Notes under the pieces: generated by a model
Database searches by the model: none
What the model saw: only the letters and a program-made list of their open reading frames with translations
What the model was told of the DNA's origin: nothing
Position numbers and translations under genes: made by a program
Assembly (NCBI GenBank): GCA_900113995.1
Contig: FORK01000016.1
Coordinates: 21,388-85,387, forward strand
Source: Ruminococcaceae bacterium D5
GTDB lineage: Bacteria > Bacillota > Clostridia > Oscillospirales > Ruminococcaceae
Direction: 5' to 3'
Length of the DNA stretch: 64,000 bases
Part shown: positions 52,887 to 61,173 of the stretch, piece by piece
Numbering within the stretch: position 1 is the stretch's first letter
How the letters are laid out: each line of letters begins with the position of its first letter

Positions 52887-54219
52887 AAGATGGCTGGCAC
52901 AGATCAGAGGACAGACGTCCGCGGCGGCATCTCCTGTGGCGGAGGACCGGATGGCCGAGGCGGTCGCCCTTTGGGGCGGACTTTACCGGGGACAGGCTCC
53001 CTGGCTCGCGAAGGGCGGCGGACTGGAGCTGCCCGCCGCGATTGCCTGTGAACTGGCGCGTCAGACAACGCTGGAGCTGGAAAGCAGGGTGGACGGATCG
53101 GAACGGGCGCGGTTTCTGGACGGGCAGTATCAAGCGGCGCTGACGCGGCTGCGGCCCGCCTTTGAACTGGGATGCGCCACCGGAGGGCTGGTCATGAAGC
53201 CCTATCCGGACGGACAGGGCGGCATCGCGGTGGACTTTGTCGGAGCGGACCGCTTTTTGCCCACCGGATTTGACAGCCGGGGCAGGCTGACCGGAGCGGT
53301 CTTTGCCGAAACGGCCGCCGAAGGAGGAGAACGCTACCTCCGCTGTGAGGCTCATCTCTGGCGGGATGGGGTGTATACTGTGCGCAACGCCGCGTTCCGG
53401 CAGGACGGCAGGGGAGGACCAGGTACGCCGGTTCCGCTGCACAGCGTCTCCTGCTGGGCAGGGCTTTCGGAACAGGTCTGCCTTGAGGGGGTGCCGGGGC
53501 CGCTCTTCGGCTTCTTTCGGGTGCCGCAGGCCAACTGGGTCGATCCCTGCTCACCGCTCGGCGTGTCGGTTTATTCCCGGGCGGTGGAGCTGATCCGGCA
53601 GGCGGACGAGCAGTGGGAGAGAATCCTCTGGGAATATGAGGGCGGGGAACTGGCGGTGGACGCTTCCTCCGACCTCTTCCGGATGACCGAAAACGGGCGC
53701 TGCCGGCTGCCCAAGGGAAAGGAGCGGCTGTTCCGGGTACATGACGTTTCGGTGATGGAGGCACGCGGGAATTTCCTCGAGACCTTCTCCCCGGCGCTGC
53801 GGGATTCCTCGCTTTTCAACGGGCTCAACAATATCCTCAAGCGGATTGAGTTTAACTGCGGACTGGCTTACGGCACCATCTCCGACCCGCAGCTTGTCGA
53901 AAAGACTGCCGAGGAGATCAAGGCCGGCAAGCAGCGCAGCTATGCGACGGTGTCCGAGCTGCAGCGGGCGCTGCAGGCGGCGCTGACCGATACGGTGCGC
54001 GCGATGGATGTGTGGGCCGGTCTTGCCCGGCTCGCGCCGCCCGGCCGTTACACCCTGAGTTTCTGCTGGGACGACAGCATCGTGACCGACGCCGGCACCG
54101 AGCGGGCCAGGGACCTCGCTGAGGTCGGCGCGGGGCTGATGCGCAAATGGGAGTACCGCGCCAAATGGCGGGGTGAGGATGAGGCAACGGCCAGACGGGC
54201 TGTGGGGGAAAAGGATTGA
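52879..54219 (+). CDS. Phage portal protein (SPP1 gp6/A118-like)
   Basis: 446 residues. Dodecameric head vertex through which DNA enters. Family stretches: QTTLELESRVDGSERARFLD, PLGVSVYSRAVELIRQADEQ, FSPALRDSSLFNGLNNILKR, GTISDPQLVEKTAEEIKAGK and the C-terminal YTLSFCWDDSIVTDAGTERA. The ribosome site GAGGAGG is inside the large terminase gene. In related phages a MuF-type minor head gene comes next; here there are 195 non-coding bases. Confidence 0.9.
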   Translation: MFERWLAQIRGQTSAAASPVAEDRMAEAVALWGGLYRGQAPWLAKGGGLELPAAIACELARQTTLELESRVDGSERARFLDGQYQAALTRLRPAFELGCATGGLVMKPYPDGQGGIAVDFVGADRFLPTGFDSRGRLTGAVFAETAAEGGERYLRCEAHLWRDGVYTVRNAAFRQDGRGGPGTPVPLHSVSCWAGLSEQVCLEGVPGPLFGFFRVPQANWVDPCSPLGVSVYSRAVELIRQADEQWERILWEYEGGELAVDASSDLFRMTENGRCRLPKGKERLFRVHDVSVMEARGNFLETFSPALRDSSLFNGLNNILKRIEFNCGLAYGTISDPQLVEKTAEEIKAGKQRSYATVSELQRALQAALTDTVRAMDVWAGLARLAPPGRYTLSFCWDDSIVTDAGTERARDLAEVGAGLMRKWEYRAKWRGEDEATARRAVGEKD

Positions 54220-54414
54220 GCTTCCCTGAAAAAAGCTGACCGCCGCCGGAAAATTGCCCCGGGCATGGCGTAAAAAGGCCCGCCGCACGGGATGCGACCC
54301 CGTAAGGAGCGCACGGAAGGCCCGTGCGTTTTCTCCGCAAAAGCGTAGCGGTTCGCAGGCGCCGCAAACCATGAGAGGCTTGCGGCGAAGAAATGAAAGG
54401 AAAGGAAGGGTGGC
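54220..54414. other. Structured non-coding gap where a minor head gene is expected
   Basis: No frame with a ribosome site. Two stems are visible: CCGCACGGG ... CCCGTGCG (about 54274-54332) and CGCCGCAA ... TTGCGGCG (about 54359-54387). It lies inside an otherwise tightly packed operon. It may be a deletion scar or a regulatory RNA. Confidence 0.5.
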
Positions 54415-54936
54415 ATGAAACGGGAGGAACTGTCATCGCTCGGGCTGGGAGAAGAGCTGATCGACCGGGTGATGGCGCTGCACGGCGCCGATATTGAACG
54501 GCATAAAAACGAGGCCTCCAGGCTGCGGTCGCGGCTGGCCGAGGCGGAGGAGCGCCTCGGCGCGCTCGAGGGCGCGCAGGGTGAGGCCGAGAGCTGGCGG
54601 GAGCGATTTGAGATACTGGAGGCCGAGACGGCGCGGCGGGAATACCGCCGCGCCGCCGAATCGGCGGCCGGTGCGCTGCGCTTCAGCTCAAAGGGGGCGC
54701 GGCAGGCGTTTCTGGCCGCGCTGGATGAACGGCAGCTTCCGCTGGAGGGAGAGGAATTCTCAAAGGCGGAGTATCAGATGTTCCTGGAGGGGTATCGGGA
54801 CGGAGATCCGGGGGCGTTTGAAGAGCTGTGCCCGGCGCCGCGCTTTGTCGCTTCCACCCCGGGGACGGGATTCCCCGTGTCAAACCGGCACGCGCAGGCT
54901 AACGACGCGCTGCGGGTGCTGCTGCAAAAAAACTGA
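54415..54936 (+). CDS. Phage scaffolding protein (Gp20-like)
   Basis: 173 residues. Highly charged, helical, with a coiled coil (residues 20-85, RHKNEASRLRSRLAEAEERL), followed by FSSKGARQAFLAALDERQLP and a C-terminal tail. This is the size, composition and position (before the capsid) of Phage_GP20 scaffolds, which shape the procapsid and then leave. The ribosome site is GAAAGGAAAGGAAGG. Confidence 0.82.
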   Translation: MKREELSSLGLGEELIDRVMALHGADIERHKNEASRLRSRLAEAEERLGALEGAQGEAESWRERFEILEAETARREYRRAAESAAGALRFSSKGARQAFLAALDERQLPLEGEEFSKAEYQMFLEGYRDGDPGAFEELCPAPRFVASTPGTGFPVSNRHAQANDALRVLLQKN

Positions 54937-54978
54937 TCTTCCGCAGGGAAGATCCCGAATGACGAAAGGAGAAAGAAG

Positions 54979-56157
54979 ATGACCATGATTTCAAGACAGG
55001 CGGCGGAGGCGCTGTTTCAGGAACAGGTGATTTCCACTGTGCTGCAGGACACGCCGAAATCCTCGGTGTTTATGAGCCTCGCGCGCAGGCTGCCCAACAT
55101 GACCGGACAGCAGGCCAGGGTGCCGGTGCTCGACATGCTGCCGATGGCCTATTGGGTCAACGGCGACACCGGATTTAAGCAGGTTTCCCGGCAGGGATGG
55201 GACAACGTCTATCTGACCGCCGCCGAACTGGCGGTCATTGTGCCGATCCCCGAGGCGGTGCTTGACGACGCCTCCTTCGACATCATCGGCGAGGTGACCC
55301 CGCGCGTGGCAGAGGCGATCGGACAGCGGGTTGACGCGGCGGTGATGTTCGGCGTTAACCGTCCGAGCGAATGGAATGCCGATCTCATTACCCACGCCCG
55401 TCAGGCAGGCAACAATGTCGCGCCCGGCGCTTCTCCGGATTACTACGACCTCATCATGGGAGAGGAAGGGCTGCTCGCCAAAATCGAGCGGTACGGCTAC
55501 ATGTCAACCGGCGCCGTAGCCTCGATGGGGATGCGTGCCAAGCTGCGGGGTATCAAATCCAGCGACGGGACACCGATCTTCAAGGCGGACATGCAGGGCG
55601 CTACTCAATATGCGCTCGACGGCGCGCCGATGTATTTCCCGGTGAACGGGAGCTTTGATTCCTCGGTGGCGCAGCTCATCGTGGGTGATTTTTCGCAGGC
55701 GGTTTACGCCGTCCGGCAGGATATCACAGTGAAAATTCTCGACCAGGGGGTCATTCAGGACCCTTCGACCAAGGAGATCGTCTACAATCTCGCGCAGCAG
55801 GATATGGTCGCCCTGCGGGTTGTGTTCCGCATGGGCTGGGCGCTGCCGAATCCTGCCACCCGCATGGACGGCGAGCGGCTGGGCTGCCCGTTCGCCTACC
55901 TCGAGCCTGCGGCCGCCGCCGCTACCCAGAAGCTGACTGTGACGGTCAACGACGGCAGCACAGCTCTTCCGGGCGCGGCGGTCGAGGTCAACGGGGTGAG
56001 GGCCAAGAGCAATTCCAGCGGCGTCGCGGAGTTCCAGCTCTTCCCCGGCACCTATACCGTCAAGGCGCGGCTGGAGGGGTACAGCCCGGAGAGCAGCCTG
56101 GTGTCGGTCGGCAGCGCGGCGGTCGCCAAGACCCTCTCGCTGACCGAGCTGGAGTAA
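54979..56157 (+). CDS. Major capsid protein with C-terminal Ig-like domain
   Basis: 392 residues. An HK97-fold capsid protein covers about residues 1-315 (QARVPVLDMLPMAYWVNGDT, VPIPEAVLDDASFDIIGEVT, AVYAVRQDITVKILDQGVI). After an Ala-rich hinge (EPAAAAATQ) there is an extra domain of about 75 residues, QKLTVTVNDGSTALPGAAVE through SNSSGVAEFQLFPGTYTVKA, which resembles carboxypeptidase-regulatory or PEGA-type beta sandwiches. Such domains decorate capsids and can bind surfaces. AAAGGAG precedes the ATG at 54979. Confidence 0.9.
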   Translation: MTMISRQAAEALFQEQVISTVLQDTPKSSVFMSLARRLPNMTGQQARVPVLDMLPMAYWVNGDTGFKQVSRQGWDNVYLTAAELAVIVPIPEAVLDDASFDIIGEVTPRVAEAIGQRVDAAVMFGVNRPSEWNADLITHARQAGNNVAPGASPDYYDLIMGEEGLLAKIERYGYMSTGAVASMGMRAKLRGIKSSDGTPIFKADMQGATQYALDGAPMYFPVNGSFDSSVAQLIVGDFSQAVYAVRQDITVKILDQGVIQDPSTKEIVYNLAQQDMVALRVVFRMGWALPNPATRMDGERLGCPFAYLEPAAAAATQKLTVTVNDGSTALPGAAVEVNGVRAKSNSSGVAEFQLFPGTYTVKARLEGYSPESSLVSVGSAAVAKTLSLTELE

Positions 56158-56163
56158 GCGCCG

Positions 56164-56502
56164 ATGGCCTACGCGGATTACAGCTACTACAGGGAACAGT
56201 ATTATGGGGAGCGGCTGGATGAAAAGAGCTTCCCCCGCTATGCCGGAGCCGCAAGCGCCTATCTTGACCGCATCACCTTCGACCGGGCAAGGGAGAGAGC
56301 CGAGTCTGACTCGGTGATGCTCGCCTGCTGCGCAGTTGCCGACGAAATGGCGAGCTGCTGCGTGGGACGGGTGAGCAGCGAAATGGTCGGGAACTGGTCG
56401 CGCGCCTACCGGCTGGACGATTCCAGCGCGGGGAAGCGGCTGTACACCGCCGCCTCCCTTTATCTCGACGGCACCGGACTGCTGTATCGGGGGTGTTGCT
56501 GA
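56164..56502 (+). CDS. Phage head-tail connector protein
   Basis: 112 residues, mainly helical: ADYSYYREQYYGERLDEKSF, AASAYLDRITFDRA and LACCAVADEMA. By size and place (directly after the capsid) it is a gp6/gp15-type adaptor that binds the portal. The stop overlaps the next start (TGATG). Confidence 0.75.
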   Translation: MAYADYSYYREQYYGERLDEKSFPRYAGAASAYLDRITFDRARERAESDSVMLACCAVADEMASCCVGRVSSEMVGNWSRAYRLDDSSAGKRLYTAASLYLDGTGLLYRGCC

Positions 56503-56984
56503 TGTTTGAGCAGACGGTGACGGTGTACCACCGGGTGGCCGGACCGTCCGCGCAGGGAACGGCTACATGCCGGGACGAAGCGGCGTGCGGGGAGCCGCGG
56601 TCCGGCGCGGCGCAGAATACCGAAGCGTTGGAACACTGGGTCAGGATGGTGATCGAGGGCGTCTTTTTTGCCGCGACCGAGGGAGAACGCGTTTCGGGCA
56701 AGGGCTCCCGGTCTGATGCGGGCGGGATTTTGCTGATTCCGTTTGACGGGCACGAGGACCGCTATCTGCCGCCCGGCGAATACGGCGCGGCGGGAGGCGA
56801 AGCTTCCGGGTGGACGATTGCGGCCGGGGACCGGGTGGTGGAGGGAGCGCTTGATTACGAGATTCTGCGCTCCCCCTCCGAGCTGCACGCCTTCGGCCGG
56901 GTGAGCACCGTGACCTCGATCCGGCCGCTGCCGTTCGGAGGGCTGGCGCATTGGAAGGTCTGGTGCGACGGCAGCCAGTATTGA
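56502..56984 (+). CDS. Phage head-closure-like protein
   Basis: 160 residues from the ATG at 56502, overlapping the previous stop. MFEQTVTVYHRVAGPSAQ is typical of small minor-capsid/stopper proteins that follow the connector. The rest is beta-rich, with GWTIAAGDRVVEGALDYEI. Assigned to head closure by position; no strong family motif. Confidence 0.6.
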   Translation: MFEQTVTVYHRVAGPSAQGTATCRDEAACGEPRSGAAQNTEALEHWVRMVIEGVFFAATEGERVSGKGSRSDAGGILLIPFDGHEDRYLPPGEYGAAGGEASGWTIAAGDRVVEGALDYEILRSPSELHAFGRVSTVTSIRPLPFGGLAHWKVWCDGSQY

Positions 56985-56996
56985 CGGGAGGTGTGG

Positions 56997-57419
56997 ATGA
57001 TGAGCATCCTTCAGGCGCTGCGGGGATATCTTGCCGGGTGTCCCTGCCTCGGCGCACTGACCGGCGGAATCAAAACGGACTGGACCGATGAGGCGGGAGA
57101 TTATGCGCTGATGCCCTCCGGGCAGGTTGAGCTTGCGCGCTATATGGACGGAACGCGCCTGATGCGCTATCAATGTTTCCTCACCGCGCGCAGGTTTACG
57201 CAGGCCGACCTCGAACGGGTGGAAAACGCTGAATTCTTCGAGGATTTTTCCCGCTGGATTGCGGAGAGGGACGCGGCCGGAGATTATCCCGATTTGGGGC
57301 CGGATTCCACGGTGGAGTCGATTGCCTGCGGGGAAGGGGCGCTGAACTCCTTTGACGAAACCGGAAGCGAGGGCAGCTACCGCATCGGACTGACGCTTGA
57401 ATATGAAAGGGGCGGATAA
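56997..57419 (+). CDS. Phage tail-terminator-like / minor capsid protein
   Basis: 140 residues. SILQALRGYLAGCPCLGALT followed by a beta-rich part ending YRIGLTLEYERGG. The layout and place between head closure and tail tube fit a tail terminator. The ATG at 56997 follows GGGAGGTG; a second ATG is three bases later. It overlaps the tail-tube gene by 17 bp. Confidence 0.6.
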   Translation: MMSILQALRGYLAGCPCLGALTGGIKTDWTDEAGDYALMPSGQVELARYMDGTRLMRYQCFLTARRFTQADLERVENAEFFEDFSRWIAERDAAGDYPDLGPDSTVESIACGEGALNSFDETGSEGSYRIGLTLEYERGG

Positions 57420-57903
57420 TACGAGAAAGCCGAAAAACAGCAGCAGGCTTTTCCTGATCGACATCGGGAGCGCCGGGACACCCAGAATCGTTCCGGTTGC
57501 CGCGGGGATCGTCTCCCGCGGGACACAGGTCAGCGAGAGCGTCGAAAGCTATTACCGGATGGACCCATGGGGCGCTCCGGAGACGGCGCTGACCGGACAG
57601 GCGGTTTCCCACCGCTTTTCCGGCCACCGGGTCAAAGGGGATCAGGCTCAGGATTACATCCTCGGCGAGACGCCCGGCGGCCCGGAAGGGCGCTGCGTGA
57701 CCTTCTATGACTGTGACGGGTCAGCTCCCGCCGGGCAGCCGAACGGATGGAAGGGGCGCGCGCTGATCCGGATTCTGGACGACGGCAGCGGCGGCGCGGC
57801 CGGACGGCAGAGCATCGCTTTTTGCCTGGTGGTAAACGGCAGCCCGCAGCGCGGCACCATGACGCGGGTCGGAGGGTCCTACCGCTGGACCCCCGAACCC
57901 TGA
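57403..57903 (+). CDS. Phage tail tube protein
   Basis: 166 residues from the ATG at 57403, which overlaps the upstream gene. SRLFLIDIGSAGTPRIVPVA, SVESYYRMDPWGAPETALTG, FSGHRVKGDQAQDYILGET and a beta-rich C terminus are like small siphophage tail-tube proteins. The start is uncertain: similarity begins near RKPKNSSRLF, and AAGGGGCGG lies downstream of the ATG. It forms the inner tube of a non-contractile tail; no sheath gene is present. Confidence 0.75.
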   Translation: MKGADNTRKPKNSSRLFLIDIGSAGTPRIVPVAAGIVSRGTQVSESVESYYRMDPWGAPETALTGQAVSHRFSGHRVKGDQAQDYILGETPGGPEGRCVTFYDCDGSAPAGQPNGWKGRALIRILDDGSGGAAGRQSIAFCLVVNGSPQRGTMTRVGGSYRWTPEP

Positions 57904-57913
57904 GGGCGGAGCG

Positions 57914-58390
57914 ATGGAGTTTCAGTTTCAGGAGCGGCCCGCCCTCGAAATCCGCGGCAGGCGCTATGAGGCGGACCTTTCCGACGTCGGCTTTCTGGAG
58001 GCGGTGGTGACCGATTTTTCGGCTATCCTGCGGGAGTATGAGGAGCTTGCCCGCGCAAGGGAGAAGCTCTCGGCGGACAGGGCTGCGGCCCTGTCCGCCG
58101 AGGAATGCCGCAACACCTCCCGACAGCTTGCCCGATGCAGCGAAAGACTGGTGGAGCTTTCGCGCGGCTTCATTGAAAAGACGCTGGGAAAGGAAGCCTA
58201 CGCCGCTGCGTTCTGCGGGCGAAGGCCGAACTGTGCCGAGCATATCCGGCTCTGTGCCGATATCTATGAGACGGCGGCCAAGGGCCGTGAGAAGGTGGTG
58301 AACCGCTATGTCCTGCGGGATAAACCCGTACAGCGGGGGAAGAGGACTCCCACAAAGCCTGCTGGCGGACGGAAAAAGGGTGCGGATTAA
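57914..58390 (+). CDS. Tail assembly chaperone, first frame (gpG-like)
   Basis: 158 residues, helical, with a lysine/arginine-rich end. Its position between tail tube and tape measure fits the tail assembly chaperone. It overlaps the Gp15-family gene by 83 bp in the +1 frame, where many phages use programmed frameshifting to make a fused product. Confidence 0.7.
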   Translation: MEFQFQERPALEIRGRRYEADLSDVGFLEAVVTDFSAILREYEELARAREKLSADRAAALSAEECRNTSRQLARCSERLVELSRGFIEKTLGKEAYAAAFCGRRPNCAEHIRLCADIYETAAKGREKVVNRYVLRDKPVQRGKRTPTKPAGGRKKGAD

Positions 58391-58850
58391 CACTGGATTC
58401 CGCCGGTGGCTGCACTTCTGGCGGGTGATGAGCGCACCGGAGCTGACCTGCTTCGAACAGCGGAGCATCGCTCTGATCAACACCTTCGGGGCGCTGCCTG
58501 CGGATGCCGCGGGAGCGATGCGCGAGGCGCTCTGGTTCTACCGCTGCGGACGGGAAACCTTCTGCGAAGCTTCGGGCGAGCGGCTGCTCGACTGGGACGA
58601 GGACTGGCTCTGCATCTGGGCCGATTTCAGGCTTTATGCCGGCATCGATCTCGACCGCGGGCAGCTGCACTGGTGGCGCTTTATGGCACTGTTTGAAAGC
58701 CTGCCCCGGGAAAGCGGAATCAAACGGAGGATTTGGCTTCGATCGCTGGATCCTGCAGAGATCGGAGACGCCCGTCTGCGGGAGAAATACCGCCGGATGA
58801 AGGAGGCGGTGGCGCTGGGCCCCTGCGGGGAGCGCCCGGGGCGTTTGTAA
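58308..58850 (+). CDS. Phage Gp15 family protein (tail assembly chaperone, second frame)
   Basis: 180 residues. INTGFRRWLHFWRVMSAP, ALINTFGALPADAAGAMREA, DWDEDWLCIWADFRLYAGID and WWRFMALFESLP match the Phage_Gp15 family of Gram-positive siphophages. It may start at the ATG at 58308 (AAGGTGG upstream) or be made by +1 frameshifting from the preceding gene. The ribosome site is moderate, so both are possible. Confidence 0.8.
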   Translation: MSCGINPYSGGRGLPQSLLADGKRVRINTGFRRWLHFWRVMSAPELTCFEQRSIALINTFGALPADAAGAMREALWFYRCGRETFCEASGERLLDWDEDWLCIWADFRLYAGIDLDRGQLHWWRFMALFESLPRESGIKRRIWLRSLDPAEIGDARLREKYRRMKEAVALGPCGERPGRL

Positions 58851-58872
58851 TTGTGGGAAAGGATGTGGGAAA

Positions 58873-59247
58873 ATGAGCAAGCGGATGAACGGGGAAACAG
58901 TCTTCTCCGACGAGGGGCTGGAGCGGGCGGTGCGCCGCCTGCAAAGGGCGCTGGAAGGACCGGTGGGAGCGATTCCCGGCTACGCCGCCGGCACCCTTTC
59001 AGCGTCGCGGGGGCTGGCATGGGTTGGGGAGAGCGGCACGGAGTTGGTGGGGGTTTCCGGCGGGGAACGGGTATATACCGCAACCCAGTCGGCGGCGCTG
59101 GCAGGCGCGGCGGGCAGCGGAGGAAGCGTGCAGGTGATCAACCACAATACCATCGACGCGTCGAACCTCGCGCAGATAAACCGGCTCGCCGAGCTGATGG
59201 CGGGGGAGCGGATGAGCATGCGAATGGGCTATGCGGGAGGAAGGTGA
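58873..59247 (+). CDS. Tape measure protein remnant or miniature tape measure
   Basis: 124 residues. The C-terminal 85 match the end of siphophage tape measure proteins: GYAAGTLSASRGLAWVGESG, TELVGVSGGERVYTATQSAA, then NHNTIDASNLAQINRLAELM. Tape measures are usually 500-2000 residues; almost all of the helical body and its membrane segments are missing. The gene has a start, an intact frame and a ribosome site (GGAAAGGATG), and sits exactly where the tape measure belongs. A large in-frame deletion or an unusually short tail are the two readings. Confidence 0.75.
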   Translation: MSKRMNGETVFSDEGLERAVRRLQRALEGPVGAIPGYAAGTLSASRGLAWVGESGTELVGVSGGERVYTATQSAALAGAAGSGGSVQVINHNTIDASNLAQINRLAELMAGERMSMRMGYAGGR

Positions 59248-59250
59248 CAA

Positions 59251-61173
59251 ATGGCGAGCACATACAGGGCGGAGATGTCCGCCCCTCAAATTTATCCGAC
59301 AGGCGGAATGATCGGCGTGCTCGACCAGGCAAAGCCGTCGATCTTCGCAGCGGCGATCAGGCAGGGGGACAGCTATGTGCGTCCCTCGGGAAACGCGACC
59401 TTTTATTTCACCGTTTACCGGGGCGGGGAAGTGATTCAGGCGGAGCGAAGCCTGTCGCTGCCGGTGACGACGAGCGAGGGAACTCCGCCCTGGTCGGCGG
59501 TTACCGTCCCGGCCAACACCTTTCCGGCGGACGACGACGGATGGGGAGCGGGCGGCGGGCTGATTGTCCATTACCGCATCACCTATTCGGGGTGGGGCGG
59601 CGTTGTCACCGTCCCGCTCGACGACAGCGGAAGTCTCCAGATCGGATATTTCGGCACCATCAAGCCGCCCCGGACTGTAGGGATGACGCCGGAGAGCGGC
59701 GCTTTTGTGGATGATAAAGCCGCTAATACCTTCCGGTGGAATATCGAGTACAACAAGGATTACACCGTATCCACGCCGGTCGCGCAGGCGTCGGCGGTGT
59801 TTCAGTGGCGGAACGGTTCCTCCGGGACGGTCAACAGCGTCAATGTGTCCGGCTCCGGGCAGAGTGCGGTGATTCCGGCCAACACCTTTCCGGCATCAAC
59901 GGCGGCGCTGCAATGGCGGATCTCCAGAGTGACGATGGCCGACGGCGCGGTTTGGGAGGCGGACGCGGATTTTTGGATCAATCTGACCACAATCGACAGC
60001 CTGTCCACCGCGCAGATTGTGTCGCCCTCCGGCGCTTACCTGACCGGCAACGAGGAAAACACCTTTTCGTGGGAGCATGTCATCGCCACAGGGACGGCGC
60101 AGACCAGAGCCGACCTGCAATATTCCGCCGACGCGGGGGAAAGCTGGGAGAGCCTTGCCGCTGTGACAGGCGCGGCGCAGAGTGTGATCATTCCGGCGGA
60201 TACTCTGCCGGGCGGGGCGCTGCTCTGGCGGGTGCGTACCTGCAACTCGGACGGTACGGCAGGGGAATGGAGCGATCCGGCCCCCATCGTCGTTTACGCA
60301 GCTCCCCCCGCGCCCGCGCTGCTGCCGGTTGACCCGGTCCCCCGGCCGGTGCTGCGGTGGCAGTCCGCCGGGCAGCAGGCGTTTGAGGTGCGGGCGGACG
60401 GCGTTTCCTCCGGCGCGGTTTTTGGGACGGCAAAGAAGTACCGGATCACATGCTGGCTCACCGACGGCGCGCATACCCTCGGGGTGAGGGTGCAGTCCTC
60501 CCTCGGGCTTTGGAGCGAATGGTCGGAGGTCATGGTCACCGTTTCCAACGTCCCGCCGGGCACCGTCGCGCTGACGGCGCGCGGGGTGGAAAACGGGGCG
60601 CGGCTTTCGTGGAAGGCGGCGGGGAGCTTTGATACTTATCTGATTTACCGCGACGGCGAGGCCGTCGGGGAGACCGGCGCGGACAGCTGGACCGACTGGT
60701 TTTCCAACGGGCGGCACCGCTATGAGGTGCGCGGCGTTTCGGGGGAGTATTACGCGCTTTCCAATGAGGTTTGGGAATGGTCGGTCTGCCGGTGCGGGGT
60801 GCTTTCGGCGGTGGACGGGATCGACTGGATTTTGCTGCGGCTGCGGCGCTCCCGCCCGCCTGTGGTTTCCACCGAGAGCGGACGGCAGGTCCGGCTGCGC
60901 TATTTTTCCGGGCGGAGCCGCCCTGTAGCGGAGATATCGGCCTTTACCGACCGGGTTCATACGCTGGAATATTCATTCCGGCCGGAGGAACGCGGCGAGC
61001 TCGAACGGCTGATGGCACTGGAGGGCCGGACGGTGATTTATAAAAACCAGCATGGCGTCCGGCTGATCGGGGTTCTCTCGGGGCTGTCGGGACAGCAGGA
61101 CTGGGCAGCCGATCTGAGGCTCACCATCACCGAGACCGACTGGAGGGAATATGATGGCGGACGGGCGGTATGA
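59251..61173 (+). CDS. Phage tail protein with fibronectin-like repeats and distal-tail-like C terminus
   Basis: 640 residues. An N-terminal beta domain (residues 1-145), then about four fibronectin-III/Ig-like repeats with recurring TFRWN, NTFSWEH and WRVRT-type strands (150-520), then LLRLRRSRPPVVSTESGRQV to LRLTITETDWREY (530-635), which resembles distal tail (Dit) proteins. The four-base gap to the upstream gene is typical of this operon. It probably forms the tail tip and may bind carbohydrate. Confidence 0.75.
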   Translation: MASTYRAEMSAPQIYPTGGMIGVLDQAKPSIFAAAIRQGDSYVRPSGNATFYFTVYRGGEVIQAERSLSLPVTTSEGTPPWSAVTVPANTFPADDDGWGAGGGLIVHYRITYSGWGGVVTVPLDDSGSLQIGYFGTIKPPRTVGMTPESGAFVDDKAANTFRWNIEYNKDYTVSTPVAQASAVFQWRNGSSGTVNSVNVSGSGQSAVIPANTFPASTAALQWRISRVTMADGAVWEADADFWINLTTIDSLSTAQIVSPSGAYLTGNEENTFSWEHVIATGTAQTRADLQYSADAGESWESLAAVTGAAQSVIIPADTLPGGALLWRVRTCNSDGTAGEWSDPAPIVVYAAPPAPALLPVDPVPRPVLRWQSAGQQAFEVRADGVSSGAVFGTAKKYRITCWLTDGAHTLGVRVQSSLGLWSEWSEVMVTVSNVPPGTVALTARGVENGARLSWKAAGSFDTYLIYRDGEAVGETGADSWTDWFSNGRHRYEVRGVSGEYYALSNEVWEWSVCRCGVLSAVDGIDWILLRLRRSRPPVVSTESGRQVRLRYFSGRSRPVAEISAFTDRVHTLEYSFRPEERGELERLMALEGRTVIYKNQHGVRLIGVLSGLSGQQDWAADLRLTITETDWREYDGGRAV

